A stretch of DNA of 8,024 nucleotides. Source: Bacteroidota bacterium (lineage in GTDB: Bacteria > Bacteroidota > Bacteroidia > Flavobacteriales > Weeksellaceae). Within the stretch, counting starts at the first letter, position 1; every line of letters begins with the position of its first letter. A program made the position numbers and the translations under genes. The stretch covers positions 1-8,024 of the forward strand of contig JAEYOX010000071.1 of the NCBI GenBank assembly GCA_023411265.1. Direction: 5' to 3'. Under the pieces are notes generated by a model. That model saw only the letters and a list, made by a program, of their open reading frames with translations, did no database searches and was not told the DNA's origin. Shown piece by piece: positions 6,697-8,024 of the stretch.

Positions 6697-8010
6697 TTAC
6701 TTTTTTTCAGGTACATAGTTGATGATGACTCTTTGGTTGCTGTTCAGATACTTTTTAGCGGCAGCCATAATATCCTGTCGGGTTACGGAACGGTAGATGT
6801 CAATTTCCTTGTTAATGAGATTGGTGTCTCCCATCAGCATATAATTGGTAGCCAAAGAACTGGCAATACCCTGAATGCTGGAATTGGAATTCACAAACTG
6901 ATTCTCAAACTGATTCTGAAGTTTCTGATAGTCTTCCTCGGAAATAAGCGTAGTCTGCAGTTTCTTGATTTCTTCGTCAATCACTTTCTGAAGTTCAGCT
7001 TTTGGAGTAGTTCCCATCGGTAAAGCGAAGAATGCGAAAACACCTGCATCCTCAAATCCGATACTGTTGGCGGAAACCTGTAGTGCTTTTTTCTGCTCAT
7101 CCACCAGTTTTTTATACAATACCGAAGATTTTCCGCCACTCAGATATGCGGAGATCATATCCAGAATTTTGGAATCTCTGTGCTTGTTGGAAGGCGTTCT
7201 GTAAGAATAAATATAAGCCGGAATCTGAATATTGGGATCGGTTACCGTCACCTCTTTTTCCTGCGTAATAGGCGGATCCATTGGGAAGTTCTTCGGAGTT
7301 ACCGTTCCTTTCGGAATAGAACCGTAATATTCTGAAATCCATTTTTTGGTTCGTTCAGGTTGGATGTCGCCTGCTACTACCAGCACGGCGTTGTTCGGAA
7401 CGTAATATTTCTTGTAGAAAGCCTGAAATTCTTCCAGTTTTGCAGCGTTCAGGTCTTCCATAGAACCGATAACGGACCAGTGGTAAGGATGCTTTATAAA
7501 CATATTCGAAAGAATGGAATTGAAAAGATTTCCATACGGCTGGTTGTCCATTCTCAGTCTTTTTTCCTCTTTCACCACCTCTCTCTGGGTATCTACCCCG
7601 ATCTGGTTCACCACGCCGCTGCGCATTCTTTCAGCTTCCATCCACAGTCCTAACTGCTCGTTATTGGAAGGGAAAGTTTCGTAATAATACGTTCTGTCAT
7701 TGCTGGTATTGGCATTATTGGTACCTCCGTTGGAAGATACAACTTTGAACCATTCGCCGCGCTTGATGTTTTTGGTGCCCTCAAAAAGAAGGTGTTCAAA
7801 AAAATGGGCAAATCCGGATCTTCCCGGTTCTTCGTCTTTTGAGCCTACGTGATACATTACCCCGGTAGTCACTACAGGAGCGGTATTATCCTGATGCAGA
7901 ATGACATGAAGCCCGTTCGGTAATTTGTACTCTTCAAATTTGATTTGCTGTGCATTCAGAAAGATGCTTACCAAAGCAACTGCAGCAGCAGATAGGAGTC
8001 TTTTTTTCAT
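6697..8010 (-). CDS. Exported M16-family zinc metallopeptidase, catalytic subunit
   Basis: This 437-residue pitrilysin-type protease starts with a Sec signal peptide (MKKRLLSAAAVALVSIFLNA, cleavage after A20), so it is probably periplasmic. The inverted zinc motif is H69-F-F-E72-H73. E72 would be the catalytic base, and E149, 76 residues after H73 within VVKEEKR, the expected third ligand. YYVPNNAVLVVAGD (202-215) is the conserved end of the first half-domain. The second half (about 255-430) has SGGKSSVLYKKLVDEQKKAL (291-310) but lacks the Arg and Tyr of the R/Y motif, which the downstream partner carries. The length fits the short M16B class. The stop lies seven bases before the next start, so the two genes form an operon. 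Only 14 bases upstream are visible (A/T only apart from one base), too few to show a promoter. The substrate is unknown; peptide or small-protein degradation is the family norm. Confidence 0.93.
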   Translation of the reverse strand: MKKRLLSAAAVALVSIFLNAQQIKFEEYKLPNGLHVILHQDNTAPVVTTGVMYHVGSKDEEPGRSGFAHFFEHLLFEGTKNIKRGEWFKVVSSNGGTNNANTSNDRTYYYETFPSNNEQLGLWMEAERMRSGVVNQIGVDTQREVVKEEKRLRMDNQPYGNLFNSILSNMFIKHPYHWSVIGSMEDLNAAKLEEFQAFYKKYYVPNNAVLVVAGDIQPERTKKWISEYYGSIPKGTVTPKNFPMDPPITQEKEVTVTDPNIQIPAYIYSYRTPSNKHRDSKILDMISAYLSGGKSSVLYKKLVDEQKKALQVSANSIGFEDAGVFAFFALPMGTTPKAELQKVIDEEIKKLQTTLISEEDYQKLQNQFENQFVNSNSSIQGIASSLATNYMLMGDTNLINKEIDIYRSVTRQDIMAAAKKYLNSNQRVIINYVPEKK

Positions 8011-8024
8011 GAAAATTAAATTAT

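Noticed and set aside
6690..6716. Upstream ATG at 6716 for the second M16 gene
   Set aside because: It would overlap the upstream gene by 20 bases and place nine polar residues before an otherwise standard signal peptide; 6689 fits better.
6033..6722. A + strand open frame of 229 codons antisense to the second M16 gene
   Set aside because: It lies opposite a clear signal-peptide and M16 coding sequence, its translation shows no domain, and codon bias of the real gene explains the open frame.
1..8024. CRISPR arrays, tRNA/rRNA genes, insertion sequences, phage or defence genes
   Set aside because: I looked for spaced repeats, terminal inverted repeats and transposase, integrase or nuclease motifs and found none; coding genes fill nearly the whole window.

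Overview
The window looks like chromosomal DNA from a member of the Bacteroidota, most likely the Flavobacteriia and plausibly near Chryseobacterium or Elizabethkingia. Four things point there: AT-rich intergenic sequence without Shine-Dalgarno motifs, a TTTG/TANNTTTG promoter ahead of secG, a flavobacterial-type RecR, and a pair of secreted M16 peptidases. The genus is inferred from protein style; no search was run.

Left half (1-4143, + strand): the end of recR (recombination mediator) is followed by four closely packed genes. They encode a family 2 glycosyltransferase, a left-handed beta-helix acyltransferase, an SDR-type nucleotide-sugar epimerase and a CgeB-like GT-B glycosyltransferase. 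Gaps are 20, 1, -4 and 5 bases, and I see no terminator or convincing promoter between them, so they are probably co-transcribed, possibly with recR. Together they could make, assemble and O- or N-acylate part of a surface glycan (O-antigen, capsule or protein glycan). No flippase, polymerase or priming transferase is visible, so this cassette must work with genes elsewhere.

Middle (4118-4655): the + strand operon meets secG (- strand) at an 11-bp hairpin that overlaps the last glycosyltransferase's stop codon and serves mainly as the secG terminator. secG encodes the small two-helix subunit of the SecYEG translocon and has its own flavobacterial promoter. Just upstream of that promoter lies the terminator of the next - strand operon.

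Right half (4656-8010, - strand): a two-gene operon encodes exported M16 (pitrilysin-like) metallopeptidase subunits. The first gene (6697-8010) has the zinc site HFFEH but no R/Y motif. The second (4656-6689) lacks the zinc site, keeps an R/Y-type motif and carries an extra C-terminal domain of about 190 residues. They look like the catalytic and substrate-binding halves of a heteromeric periplasmic protease.

There is no tRNA, rRNA, CRISPR array, insertion sequence or phage gene, and no stretch over 300 bases lacks a gene. Most of the window is ordinary. The points most worth a second look are the fused C-terminal domain of the inactive M16 subunit, the uncharacterised glycan cassette behind recR, and the terminator embedded in coding sequence.
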